Positions 1 to 7,633 of a DNA stretch of 64,000 nucleotides are shown piece after piece. The translations under genes were made by a program, and so were the position numbers. The notes under the pieces are model-generated. The model saw nothing but the letters and a program-made list of their open reading frames with translations, had not been told where the DNA came from and did not search any database. Each line of letters begins with the position of its first letter. Position 1 is the first letter of the stretch. Where the stretch lies: positions 51,881-115,880 of the forward strand of contig CANGYJ010000015.1 of NCBI GenBank assembly GCA_947458455.1. Direction: 5' to 3'. This stretch comes from Verrucomicrobiaceae bacterium. GTDB lineage: Bacteria; Verrucomicrobiota; Verrucomicrobiia; Verrucomicrobiales; Verrucomicrobiaceae.

Positions 1-93
1 GGCCTTCCGATGGACACCGTCCTCTACAGCCCCTCGAAGCGCCCCTTCACCGTCGTGGACAAGGGTAAGCCCGTGACTCAGATCTTCGGCTGA
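1..93 (+). CDS. C-terminal end of an unidentified protein (partial)
   Basis: An open frame enters from the left edge and ends at a TGA at 91-93, giving about 30 residues that finish with VTQIFG. The codon use looks like the neighbouring genes and a strong intrinsic terminator follows 24 bases after the stop, which supports a real gene end. The visible tail is too short to assign a family. Confidence 0.6.
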   Translation, partial: GLPMDTVLYSPSKRPFTVVDKGKPVTQIFG

Positions 94-116
94 TCCTGAT
101 CATCTCACACTCTCAC

Positions 117-150
117 AAAGCGGCAGGCTCGAAAGGTCTGCCGCTTTTGT
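117..150 (+). terminator. Intrinsic terminator after the partial first gene
   Basis: A perfect 10-bp stem (AAAGCGGCAG at 117-126 with CTGCCGCTTT at 138-147) encloses an 11-base loop and runs into TTTTGTTT. It separates the upstream partial gene from the PmoA-like gene. Confidence 0.85.
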
Positions 151-194
151 TTGGCCTCACGCCAGTTTGTTCTCTCCACCGCCGTTCCACCCTC

Positions 195-1151
195 ATGAAA
201 CTGCCCTCCATCGTCGCTTCCGTCCTTTTTGTCCTTTCCGTCCCTCCCGCCCGCTCCGCCGACATCACCGCCGAACCATCCGGCTCCGTCGTCCGCTTTG
301 CCATCAGCGGCAAAACCATCTGCGATTATCAAATGCAGCCCGGAGAGCTTCCCGAAGGTGTGGCCGCGTCTTTTGCTCACGGTGCCCATTTGCATCCCAT
401 CTACTCGCCGAGCGGCAAAGTCGTCACCGGCAATCATCAGCCGGATCATCCCTGGCAGCGAGGCGTTTGGATCGGTTGGACGAAAACGGAGTTTGGCGAT
501 TCGCATCCCGATTTCTGGAACATGGGCAAGGATGGCAAAATCGCCGCCGAAGTGCGCTTCGAGAAGCTGGAGAAGCTCTGGAACGGCCCCGCAGGCGGTT
601 TCGTGAGTCGGCATGTCTTTCTCGATCACAGCCACACGCCGGATGAAAAAGTGCTGAATGAGACCTGGGAGGTCACGGTGTCGCAAAAGACGCTCGATGG
701 CACGCTCGCCAATGTCATCGACCTCACGAGCACGCAGACCTGTGCGGGCGAAGAGCCTCTCAAACTGCCCAAATACCACTACGGCGGCCTCGGCGTGCGT
801 GGGAACCCGCTTTGGAATCCTGTCGATGCCGTCACCATGCTCACCAGCGAAGGTCACGACCGCAAAGCGGGCGACAACAGCAAAGCGAAATGGGTTCACC
901 TCGGCGGCGAAGTCGATGGCACGCCCACCGGCATCGCCGTGCTCATTCATCCGTCGAATTTCCGCTTCCCGCAGCCGCTGCGTTTGAATCCGAAGAACCC
1001 GCAGCTTTGCGTGGCACCTTCGCAGGATGGCGATTGGGCCATTGAGCCCGGAAAGCCGTATGTGTCCAAATACCGCCTTCTCGTTTTCGATGGCAAACCG
1101 GATGCGAAGTGGCTCGAAGCGCAGTGGCAGAGCTACGCGAAGAATCCCTGA
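195..1151 (+). CDS. Exported PmoA-like protein (DUF6807 family)
   Basis: 318 residues, starting at the ATG at 195 because a typical signal peptide follows directly (hydrophobic LFVLSV core, ARSA cleavage region near residue 22). Residues 79-95 carry the motif GNHQPDHPWQRGVWIGW and are followed by DFWNMGKDGKI; this His/Trp-rich pattern is characteristic of the DUF6807 proteins often annotated 'methane oxygenase PmoA' in planctomycetes and verrucomicrobia. That name is historical and methane oxidation should not be inferred. The protein probably acts outside the cytoplasm in carbohydrate metabolism, judging from its relatives' neighbourhoods. It stands alone, between a terminator and a convergent gene pair. 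Confidence 0.85.
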   Translation: MKLPSIVASVLFVLSVPPARSADITAEPSGSVVRFAISGKTICDYQMQPGELPEGVAASFAHGAHLHPIYSPSGKVVTGNHQPDHPWQRGVWIGWTKTEFGDSHPDFWNMGKDGKIAAEVRFEKLEKLWNGPAGGFVSRHVFLDHSHTPDEKVLNETWEVTVSQKTLDGTLANVIDLTSTQTCAGEEPLKLPKYHYGGLGVRGNPLWNPVDAVTMLTSEGHDRKAGDNSKAKWVHLGGEVDGTPTGIAVLIHPSNFRFPQPLRLNPKNPQLCVAPSQDGDWAIEPGKPYVSKYRLLVFDGKPDAKWLEAQWQSYAKNP

Positions 1152-1154
1152 CCT

Positions 1155-1555
1155 TCAGCCCGCATGCGATTGATCCATTCGTTCGCAAAACTCGCGGAAC
1201 GCCCCCACTTCCTCGTCCGTCGCCACCCCGGCCACAATGTGCCCGGCGAGGCTGCGAATGATGTAGGCCTCCTCGGCTGGCAGGGAGAGTTTTTGATCAC
1301 CAGCGCGATGATCGAAGCAAAGGTGTAGCCGTTGCAAAAGCAGAACGGTGCCCTGCGATGACATTTGCGGCAAAGGTCAACGGCTTCATCAAGGCGCATC
1401 ACTTGCGGGTGCAGCAGGTCCCACAATGCCTTCGTCTTCGCATGACCATCCGATGTGGGCTTGTGCAGCGCGTTTTTCGCCGCACACAGCACGGCATTCT
1501 GAGCCGTAACGATGTCCCAGGTGAAATCTGCCAGCCAGGCTCTCGTCGCGCTCAT
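1155..1555 (-). pseudogene. Frameshifted small cysteine-rich protein, second gene of a two-gene unit
   Basis: The frame from the ATG at 1555 reads well for about 90 residues (MSATRAWLADFTWDIV... with CRKCHRRAPFCFC) and then degenerates. The sensible continuation (LPAEEAYIIRSLAGHIVAGV... ending QSHAG) lies in the next frame and stops at 1155. The switch is at the run of five T at 1290-1294 (five A on the coding strand); one more A would join the halves into a protein of about 132 residues. I do not recognise the family. The CxxC...CxC pattern could bind metal. The gene starts 3 bases after the stop of the 64-residue gene upstream, so the two probably form one transcription unit. The lesion may be a real mutation or an assembly indel. 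Confidence 0.55.
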
Positions 1556-1558
1556 GAT

Positions 1559-1753
1559 TCACCCCGCTTTCTGCTGGGAGGTTTTCTTGATCTTTTTCAA
1601 TTCATTCACACCTGCACTTTTCAGATAGCCGTGGCCCGTCTTGGCATACACCGGCTCGGCCGCGAAGCGATCCTGCATCGCCAGCCCTTCGGCCATCAAT
1701 TCCTGAAACAGCGAGCTGTTCAGTAGTTTCGGATCAATAGTCGTCGTATCCAT
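1559..1753 (-). CDS. Small hypothetical protein, first gene of a two-gene unit
   Basis: 64 residues with a KKIKKTSQQK basic tail. It ends 3 bases before the start of the frameshifted gene at 1555, an arrangement seen in toxin-antitoxin and other small paired genes, though nothing in the sequence identifies either as a toxin. It has no signal peptide or membrane segment. I do not recognise the family. The unit is divergent from the large copper-domain gene at 1807. Confidence 0.55.
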   Translation of the reverse strand: MDTTTIDPKLLNSSLFQELMAEGLAMQDRFAAEPVYAKTGHGYLKSAGVNELKKIKKTSQQKAG

Positions 1754-1806
1754 GCCCTGAGTTTATCTTCCGCTCCCTTTCTCCGCAATCCCCGAATTCA
1801 CCCGCC

Positions 1807-4800
1807 ATGACCCGTCTCTTCCTCGTCCTTCTGCTTTCCGTGTGCTCCGTGGTCAAAGCCGCCGATCTCTTCGATAAACAAAACCTCGCTGCGTGGTGCA
1901 TCGTGCCGTTTGATGCCGCGAAGCGCTCTCCCGAGGCCCGGGCCGAGATGCTGGCGAAGATGGGACTGAAAAAAGTCGCCTACGACTGGCGGCCCGAACA
2001 TGTGGCCGAGTTTGAACGGGAGATCCTCGCGTATCAGAAGCACGGCATCGAGATGTTCGCCTTTTGGGGCACGCATGACGAGGCGTTTCGGCTGTTTGAG
2101 AAGTATAAGCTCCATCCGCAGCTGTGGGTGATGATGAAGGGCGCCGGCGATACGCAGGAGGCGCAGGTCAAATCCGCCGCGGAAAGTCTGTTGCCCATCT
2201 TGACCAAAGCAAAAGCCATCGGAAGCCAGGTCGGCATCTACAACCACGGCGGCTGGGGCGGCGAGCCGGAGAACATGGTCGCCGTGTGCGACTACCTCAA
2301 AAAGAATCACGGCACCGACAATATTGGCATCATCTACAACCTCCACCACGGCCACAGCCACCTCGACCGCCTGCCTAAAGCCATTGAGGCCATGAAGCCG
2401 CATCTCCTTTGCCTCAACCTCAACGGCATGGACATCGCAGGCGATACGAAAGGCCGCAAAATCCTCCCGCTCGGCGTGGGCACGCAAGATGTGAAAGTGC
2501 TGCGCCAAATCCGCGCCAGCGGCTACAGCGGCCCGATTGGCATCCTGAATCACACCGACGAAGACGCCGAAGGCCGCCTGCTCGACAACCTCGACGGTTT
2601 GAAATGGCTCGTGCCGCAACTCGATGATGCGAAGCCGGGCGAGAAGCCGAAGTATCGGACGTGGACGGAGAAAGCGGAGAGCAAAGGGCAGAGAGCGGAG
2701 AGTTCCAAACCGGAGAGCGTTGCGTCATTGAGCGAGGAATTTGGCAAGGCGTTGAAGGGCGGTTGGGTGATCGATGGCGATGCGGAGTATGCGAAGCTGC
2801 CGTTCACGGTGGAGTGCCGCGCGAAGCTGGATGGCAAAAAGGGCTACAACATCCTCGTCGCGTCCGAGACGAAGTCCTCGGCCACGCATTGGGAACTCTA
2901 CTCGCACGCGGGTCGCGGCACGCTGGCGCTTTTCATGCCCGGACGCGGCGGCGATTACGATTCGAAGGTGGCTGTGTGCGACGGCAAGTGGCACGACTTG
3001 CTCGCGAGCGTCGATGAGAAGGGCGTCGTGATGTGGGTGGATGGCAAGCAGGTCGCCACCGTAGAACGGACTTTCCAGTCCGTTCCCAATCCGAATCGGA
3101 CTGGAAAGTCCGATCTACGTCTGGCCTTCGGCCGCCTCGTCGAGGGCGGCATCGGCTGCGATGGCCTCATCGACGACGTGCGCCTCTCACGCGGCGTCAT
3201 GAAGCCACGCAAAGGCAACGCCCCACGCCTGCGCATGGACAACACCCTCGGCCTCTGGGACTTCGACAACCTCAGCGACATCCTCCCTCCCCCCGCGCCG
3301 AAAGCCGCTGAGTTCAAACCCGACCTCCCGCCGCTCAACAAAGCCGACAACCAGCACTGGCAGGAGTTCGTCAATCGCGAACGCACCTTCGACTTCTACG
3401 GCAAGCAGGCTTTGAAGTTCATGAATCAAACATTGCCCGATCTCATTCCGCCCTTCCCCGGCATGGACGGCGGCCAGCAAGGCCACTGGGGCAATCAAAA
3501 CGACCAAGTGACGTGGAAAGACGGCCGCTGGGCGGCGAGTGACCTGGGCAATGTGTTCAGCGGTGTCTTCAAAGGCGCGGGGCTGACGATTCCGAAAGCT
3601 GTATGCATTCGTCACGGCGACCATGCGGCGGTTTTTGATCCTGAGCGCATGTCTTGGCGATTGGAGTGGTCTGGGGGCTTTTTGAAGCTCAATGACAACC
3701 GCCACGGTTTCATGGCTGGAGCACCGCTAGATGGAAAAGTGACCTCCAAAGAGGAACAGCGGCGCCCAGGCACGTATCGCGGCTTTTTTCGACTCGGAGC
3801 TGATGCGCTCATCATCACCAGCGCGATTGATTTGCCATCACCTGCCGCCGCTCAATGGCCGCAATGGATCGAAACGAAGGGTGAACTTGGCACGCAAGCG
3901 CCCTTCGCGACGGATCGGATCACGATCCCGTTCGAGAATCCGTATGGCACGCTGTTCTTCATCACGGCGCATGATTTCTTCAGCGATGGCACCGCCACCG
4001 TCGCCACGATGACTGGCGAAGTCTGGCTGGTGAAGGGAATCGACGATAAGCTGGAGAAACTGCGCTGGAAACGTTTCGCCACCGGCCTGCATCAGCCGCT
4101 AGGCATGAAGATCATCAAGGACAAGCTCTACGTGCTCGGCCGCGATCAGATCACCTGTCTGCATGATTTGAATGGCGATGACGAAGCGGACTTTTATGAG
4201 TGCGTGACGAATGAAATGCAGACTTCGCCGGGTGGACATGATTTCATTGTGGGGCTGGAAGCGGACAAGGAAGGAAGATGGTATTTCGCATCGGGGAATC
4301 AGGGCGTGTGTCGGATTGAAGTGGGGCGGGCACTCTTGCCCGCCGAAAGCGCTCCATTGCGGGCAAGAGTGCCCGCATCACTTCAAATCCTCGCCACCGG
4401 CTTCCGCAACCCCAACGGGCTCGGTCTCTCGCCTGATGGCCGTTTTGTCACGACGAGCGTTCAAGAGGGCGATTGGACGCCTGCCACCTCCATCTGTCAG
4501 ATCGAACTCGGCAAGAACGAGGGCGCGCATTTCGGCGCAGGCGGCCCGAAGGACGGCAAGCCGCCGGAGCCGGTGCTGATGTACATGCCGCGTGGCGAGG
4601 ACAACTCGGCGAGCAGTCAGGTTTTCATTCCTGAGGCAGCCGGGACGGCTGCACCACATTCATGGGCCTCGCTCAAAGGCGACAACAACTTGATCCACCT
4701 CTCCTCGGGCGGTGGCAGTGCTTGGCTCATGATGCGACAGCAGGTGAAAGATCGCTGGCAGGGCGCGGCGGTGAAGATCAGCGGCAATTTCGACTCCGGA

Positions 4801-5727
4801 CCGCAATGCGCCCGCTTCAATCCGAAAGACGGCCATCTCTACGTGAACGGCATGCAGGGCTGGGGCAGCTACACGCCAAAGGACGGCTGCTTCCAGCGCG
4901 TGCGCTTCACCGGTGGCGACAAACCGGTGCCAGTGGCCTTTGAAGCTCGCGACAACGGCGTGCTTCTCCGCTTCAACCGACCCGTGAAGGACGCCGATGC
5001 CGCGACGTGCTTCGCGCAGTGCTGGAACTACAAATACGGGCCGCAATACGGATCGCCGGAGTATTCGGTGAAGTATGCCGACACGCCCGGCCATGATCCG
5101 CTCGAAGTCCGCAGCGTGCAGAAGCTCGACGGCGGCAAGACGCTCTTCCTCGAAATCCCGCAGATCGTCACCGCCAGCCAGATTCATCTCCGCACCAGCA
5201 CCGGCCACGACATCTTTCTCACCGCCCATGCTTTGGCCGAACCCTTCACCGACTTCCCCGGCTACGCCAAGATCGCCAAAACGAATCACGCCGCCCAAAT
5301 CGGCCTCGAAGCGCCGACAGCCAGCAAACCGAACCCCTGGGCCAAAGGCGAAGGTGGTCGCGAAATCGTCATCGAAGCCGCTTTGGGCCTGCAATACGTC
5401 CAAAAGCAACTCAAGGCCAAAGCGGGCGAAAAACTCACCATTCGCTTCAAGAACCCCGATGTGGTGCCGCACAACTGGCTCCTCGCGAAGCCCGGTTCAC
5501 TGCAAAAGCTCGGCGAGAAGTGCAATCTCATGATCGCCGACCCGCAAGGCATGGCCAAACACTACGTCCCCGACAGCGGCGACGTCATTGCCTACACCGA
5601 CATGACGAATCCGAAGGGCGAGTTTGTGATTCACCTCACCGCGCCGAAGGAAAAAGGCGATTACCCCTACCTCTGCACCTTCCCCGGTCACTGGATGGTG
5701 ATGAATGGGGTTTTGAAGGTGGAGTAG
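1807..5727 (+). CDS. Giant exported multidomain protein: TIM-barrel, LamG, propeller dehydrogenase-like, azurin-type copper domain
   Basis: 1306 residues with a signal peptide (MTRLFLVLLLSVCSVVKA). In order I see a xylose-isomerase-like TIM-barrel region (about 20-270), a low-complexity linker (about 285-305), a LamG/concanavalin-like sandwich (about 310-450), a DUF6797-like segment (about 500-680), a beta-propeller like PVC 'membrane-bound dehydrogenases' (about 690-1080), and a C-terminal cupredoxin (about 1190-1306). The cupredoxin has a complete type-1 copper set: His in VPHNW, Cys and His in CTFPGHW, Met in MVMNG. The family is probably periplasmic and redox-linked, acting on sugars or polysaccharide products; the substrate is unknown. 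Three palindromic insertions (3061-3118, 4326-4376, 4634-4656) and a short-word repeat are translated in frame. The TAG stop lies inside another hairpin element. Confidence 0.85.
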   Translation: MTRLFLVLLLSVCSVVKAADLFDKQNLAAWCIVPFDAAKRSPEARAEMLAKMGLKKVAYDWRPEHVAEFEREILAYQKHGIEMFAFWGTHDEAFRLFEKYKLHPQLWVMMKGAGDTQEAQVKSAAESLLPILTKAKAIGSQVGIYNHGGWGGEPENMVAVCDYLKKNHGTDNIGIIYNLHHGHSHLDRLPKAIEAMKPHLLCLNLNGMDIAGDTKGRKILPLGVGTQDVKVLRQIRASGYSGPIGILNHTDEDAEGRLLDNLDGLKWLVPQLDDAKPGEKPKYRTWTEKAESKGQRAESSKPESVASLSEEFGKALKGGWVIDGDAEYAKLPFTVECRAKLDGKKGYNILVASETKSSATHWELYSHAGRGTLALFMPGRGGDYDSKVAVCDGKWHDLLASVDEKGVVMWVDGKQVATVERTFQSVPNPNRTGKSDLRLAFGRLVEGGIGCDGLIDDVRLSRGVMKPRKGNAPRLRMDNTLGLWDFDNLSDILPPPAPKAAEFKPDLPPLNKADNQHWQEFVNRERTFDFYGKQALKFMNQTLPDLIPPFPGMDGGQQGHWGNQNDQVTWKDGRWAASDLGNVFSGVFKGAGLTIPKAVCIRHGDHAAVFDPERMSWRLEWSGGFLKLNDNRHGFMAGAPLDGKVTSKEEQRRPGTYRGFFRLGADALIITSAIDLPSPAAAQWPQWIETKGELGTQAPFATDRITIPFENPYGTLFFITAHDFFSDGTATVATMTGEVWLVKGIDDKLEKLRWKRFATGLHQPLGMKIIKDKLYVLGRDQITCLHDLNGDDEADFYECVTNEMQTSPGGHDFIVGLEADKEGRWYFASGNQGVCRIEVGRALLPAESAPLRARVPASLQILATGFRNPNGLGLSPDGRFVTTSVQEGDWTPATSICQIELGKNEGAHFGAGGPKDGKPPEPVLMYMPRGEDNSASSQVFIPEAAGTAAPHSWASLKGDNNLIHLSSGGGSAWLMMRQQVKDRWQGAAVKISGNFDSGPQCARFNPKDGHLYVNGMQGWGSYTPKDGCFQRVRFTGGDKPVPVAFEARDNGVLLRFNRPVKDADAATCFAQCWNYKYGPQYGSPEYSVKYADTPGHDPLEVRSVQKLDGGKTLFLEIPQIVTASQIHLRTSTGHDIFLTAHALAEPFTDFPGYAKIAKTNHAAQIGLEAPTASKPNPWAKGEGGREIVIEAALGLQYVQKQLKAKAGEKLTIRFKNPDVVPHNWLLAKPGSLQKLGEKCNLMIADPQGMAKHYVPDSGDVIAYTDMTNPKGEFVIHLTAPKEKGDYPYLCTFPGHWMVMNGVLKVE
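2669..2718. repeat. In-frame short-word repeat (GCGGAGAG-type)
   Basis: An interrupted purine-rich repeat of GCGGAGAG/GCAGAGAG-like words encodes a lysine/serine/glutamate-rich linker between the TIM-barrel and LamG regions of the copper-domain protein. It resembles the low-complexity tracts elsewhere in the window, but here no inverted partner is seen. Confidence 0.5.
3061..3118. repeat. Palindromic doublet A (REP/BIME-like), in frame inside a CDS
   Basis: Two 22-base arms (3061-3082 and 3097-3118) are inverted copies of each other with one mismatch. Each begins at its outer end with GTAGA and contains the hairpin CGGACT-TTCC-AGTCCG. The reading frame passes through (VERTFQSVPNPNRTG...), in a loop of the LamG region. 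Confidence 0.85.
4326..4376. repeat. Palindromic doublet B (REP/BIME-like), in frame inside a CDS
   Basis: Two 18-base hairpins, GCGGGCA-CTCT-TGCCCGC at 4326-4343 and its exact reverse complement at 4359-4376, lie 15 bases apart. GTGG precedes the left one. The copper-domain protein reads through at about residues 840-857. Confidence 0.85.
4634..4656. repeat. Single palindromic element I, in frame inside a CDS
   Basis: The hairpin GCAGCC-GGGAC-GGCTGC (4636-4652) is followed by ACCAC, so on the minus strand it is preceded by GTGGT. It is translated as PEAAGTAAPH near residue 943 of the copper-domain protein. No inverted partner was found nearby. Confidence 0.5.
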
Positions 5728-5743
5728 ATTCGATTGCGAATCG
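5724..5743 (+). repeat. Single GTAG hairpin J spanning the stop codon of the copper-domain gene
   Basis: GTAG at 5724-5727 runs directly into the stem GATTCG-ATTG-CGAATC (5727-5742). The TAG stop codon of the upstream gene is part of the GTAG motif. It lacks a U-run, so it is a poor intrinsic terminator. Confidence 0.5.
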
Positions 5744-5768
5744 CAGCGGCTCGGCTCCAATGCGCCGC

Positions 5769-6206
5769 ATGTCCGCCAAACCTGATCCCGCCACGCTGCC
5801 TTGCAGTCCCCTCGATGAAACCGCCGGGTTGAAATACTTCCCGCGTATGATCGGGAAGATTCGTCTTCATGCCGCTGGCAGGCTGTGGGAGGATTTGCAT
5901 GCCAATCTGGGCAAAGGCAGCGATGGGGCGCTGGTGGATTTTCTCCACATCGACTACGCCGAACTAACTGCTCGGGTGCTTCAAGGCGGCACGGATGAGG
6001 AAATCCTGCAATGGTGCCAAGAGCGCAGCCGGCCTCTCAATGACAACGAGAAGCTGATCTGGAACCACTACGTCAAAACACTCGGCTGGAATGATCACAT
6101 CACAGCCATTCTGGCAAAACGAAAAGCGGACGGAGGTCTCGGGGATCGCGATGACATCCAGACCATCGCCCACTACATCGATGTGGATGAGGGAAGGCTG
6201 CCTTAA
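5769..6206 (+). CDS. DUF5069 domain protein
   Basis: 145 residues. The pattern LPCSPLDETAGLKYFPRMIGKIR at the N-terminus and the mid-protein LVDFLHIDYAELTARVLQGGTDEEILQWC match the DUF5069 family, small cytoplasmic proteins of unknown function common in verrucomicrobia. I chose the ATG at 5769; an ATG nine bases upstream (5760) is possible. It starts 41 bases after the copper-domain gene and may be co-transcribed, although hairpin J lies between. Its stop abuts the stop of the convergent glycosyltransferase with no gap. Confidence 0.8.
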   Translation: MSAKPDPATLPCSPLDETAGLKYFPRMIGKIRLHAAGRLWEDLHANLGKGSDGALVDFLHIDYAELTARVLQGGTDEEILQWCQERSRPLNDNEKLIWNHYVKTLGWNDHITAILAKRKADGGLGDRDDIQTIAHYIDVDEGRLP

Positions 6207-7493
6207 TCAGTTTAGGGCTTCGCGAAGGATGCTTTCGAAGTCCTCGGCCATCTTCGTGGCGCTGAAACGAGCGCGAACGTTGGCGACGCCGGTTTTGATG
6301 AGCTGATCGCAGCGTTCACCATCGAGGAGGAGGCTTTCGAGGGCGTTGGCGAGGGATTCGACGTGGTCGGGCTCGCAGAGGATGCCGCCGCCGGTGGCCC
6401 CGATGAGCTCGGGGAAGGCCCCGTGATGTGGTTCCACGATGGGCACGCCGCTGGCGATGGCTTCGATGACGTAGAGACCAAAGGCCTCGCCATAGGTGGC
6501 GGGTACACTGAAGACGGTGAGATCGCGGAAGAAGTGGACCTTGTCTTTGAAGTCCAGATTGGGTCGCCACTCGACACGGGCGTCACAACCGGCGGCTTTG
6601 AGCTTCGCTTTTTGCTCGGCGATATACTTTTCGTCCACGGGCGTGGCCGCGCCGCCGATGAGGAGTTTCAGACGAGGCACGCTGCCACGCTTCACGAGGG
6701 CAATGTAGGCATCAATGAGCGTGGTGAGGCCCTTGCCATGAATCATGCGGGCGAAGTAGCCGATGGTAGGCCAGTTCGGATCGGGCGAGGCGGTGGTGAA
6801 GCTGGAAGCATCAATGCCGTTGAACAGGACTTTGATCTGTCCCTCCGTCGCATCGAGTTGCTGGCGCATGTGGCGGGCATAAAACTCACTCGGAGCGATG
6901 AACCGGCGCACGCTGCGGGCGTTCCGCTTCATGGCTTCCCAGCATTGCTCACGATACGGATCGGGCAGCGTGTCGATAAAACTATCCTCGCCTTGCAGCG
7001 AGCAGACGACGGGGATGCCGAGTTCCTTCTCAATGGCTGGCGCGAGGCCGGTGAGGAGGCTGTTGGAGAGCGAGACGACATCGAATTTCCCTACGCCGCG
7101 AATCCATTCGAGAAGCTTTTTCCATTCGCCCCATTGGCGACCTTCGATGCCCAACAGGGAGCCCAAAGTCATCTCACCGAGGGATTTGGCGCTGGTCATG
7201 CCCATGCGCTTCGCGGCCTGTCGGAGGCGTTCGGGCTTATTGAGCCAGTTGTGGACGAATTTCGGCAGCTTGTGGAACCAGGTGAATTTCTGCTGCAAAT
7301 ACAACGAGATGCCTCCGATCTGCACTGGCAGTTCCTGCGTGCCAAATTCGCGGTCGGTGACCAGCGGCAGATAAAGCGGTGCCATCAGCGCATCATGCCC
7401 ACGCACCCGCAGCGCCTTGATCAAGGCGTGATCCCTCAAGCAGCTCCCGCAATGGAAAGTGCCGGTGCCGGGGGTGAGGTGGAGGATGCGCAT
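6207..7493 (-). CDS. Glycosyltransferase family 4 (GT-B fold)
   Basis: 428 residues. The start MRILHLTPGTGTFHCGSCLRD at 7493 gives the N-terminal nucleotide-fold strand expected of GT4 enzymes; the longer frame upstream is the neighbouring repeat. The C-terminal half has the donor-binding region with EAFGLYVIEAIASGVPIVEP and HHGAFPELI, including the E-x7-E type motif. It transfers a sugar from a nucleotide donor to an unknown acceptor, probably for envelope polysaccharide or glycoconjugate synthesis. It is last in the minus-strand ilv run, but a 120-bp repeat separates it from ilvN and occupies the sequence just upstream of its start codon. Confidence 0.88.
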   Translation of the reverse strand: MRILHLTPGTGTFHCGSCLRDHALIKALRVRGHDALMAPLYLPLVTDREFGTQELPVQIGGISLYLQQKFTWFHKLPKFVHNWLNKPERLRQAAKRMGMTSAKSLGEMTLGSLLGIEGRQWGEWKKLLEWIRGVGKFDVVSLSNSLLTGLAPAIEKELGIPVVCSLQGEDSFIDTLPDPYREQCWEAMKRNARSVRRFIAPSEFYARHMRQQLDATEGQIKVLFNGIDASSFTTASPDPNWPTIGYFARMIHGKGLTTLIDAYIALVKRGSVPRLKLLIGGAATPVDEKYIAEQKAKLKAAGCDARVEWRPNLDFKDKVHFFRDLTVFSVPATYGEAFGLYVIEAIASGVPIVEPHHGAFPELIGATGGGILCEPDHVESLANALESLLLDGERCDQLIKTGVANVRARFSATKMAEDFESILREALN

Positions 7494-7498
7494 CGAGA

Positions 7499-7621
7499 GT
7501 GACGAAATCAAAATGAGGAATGACGAATCAATGACGAAGACCGAATGCGGAGAGATGAAGACGAATTCCGATACGCGTTAGCATGCGGAATTCGTCATTC
7601 GCCATTCTGATTTCGTCATTC
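7499..7621. repeat. Inverted short-word repeat W3 (TGACGAA family)
   Basis: Left arm 7499-7538 and right arm 7587-7621 (reverse complement) share more than 30 aligned bases with a few mismatches, built of words such as AATGACGAA and ATGACGAAT, around a spacer of about 48 bases. It fills the gap between ilvN and the glycosyltransferase. Confidence 0.75.
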
Positions 7622-7633
7622 CCGCGCAGCGGG

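Noticed and set aside
195..1151. Particulate methane monooxygenase subunit
   Set aside because: The name PmoA is carried over in annotations of DUF6807; the sequence is a signal-peptide protein without the membrane helices of true PmoA.
1283..1300. Programmed ribosomal frameshift in the small cysteine-rich gene
   Set aside because: The run is only five A with no stop-adjacent slippery heptamer or stimulator hairpin; a one-base indel is simpler.
4326..4376. Doublet B as a transcription terminator
   Set aside because: It lies inside a long open frame, has no T-run and the gene continues for 1.3 kb.
5724..5743. Hairpin J as the terminator of the copper-domain gene
   Set aside because: No T-run follows.
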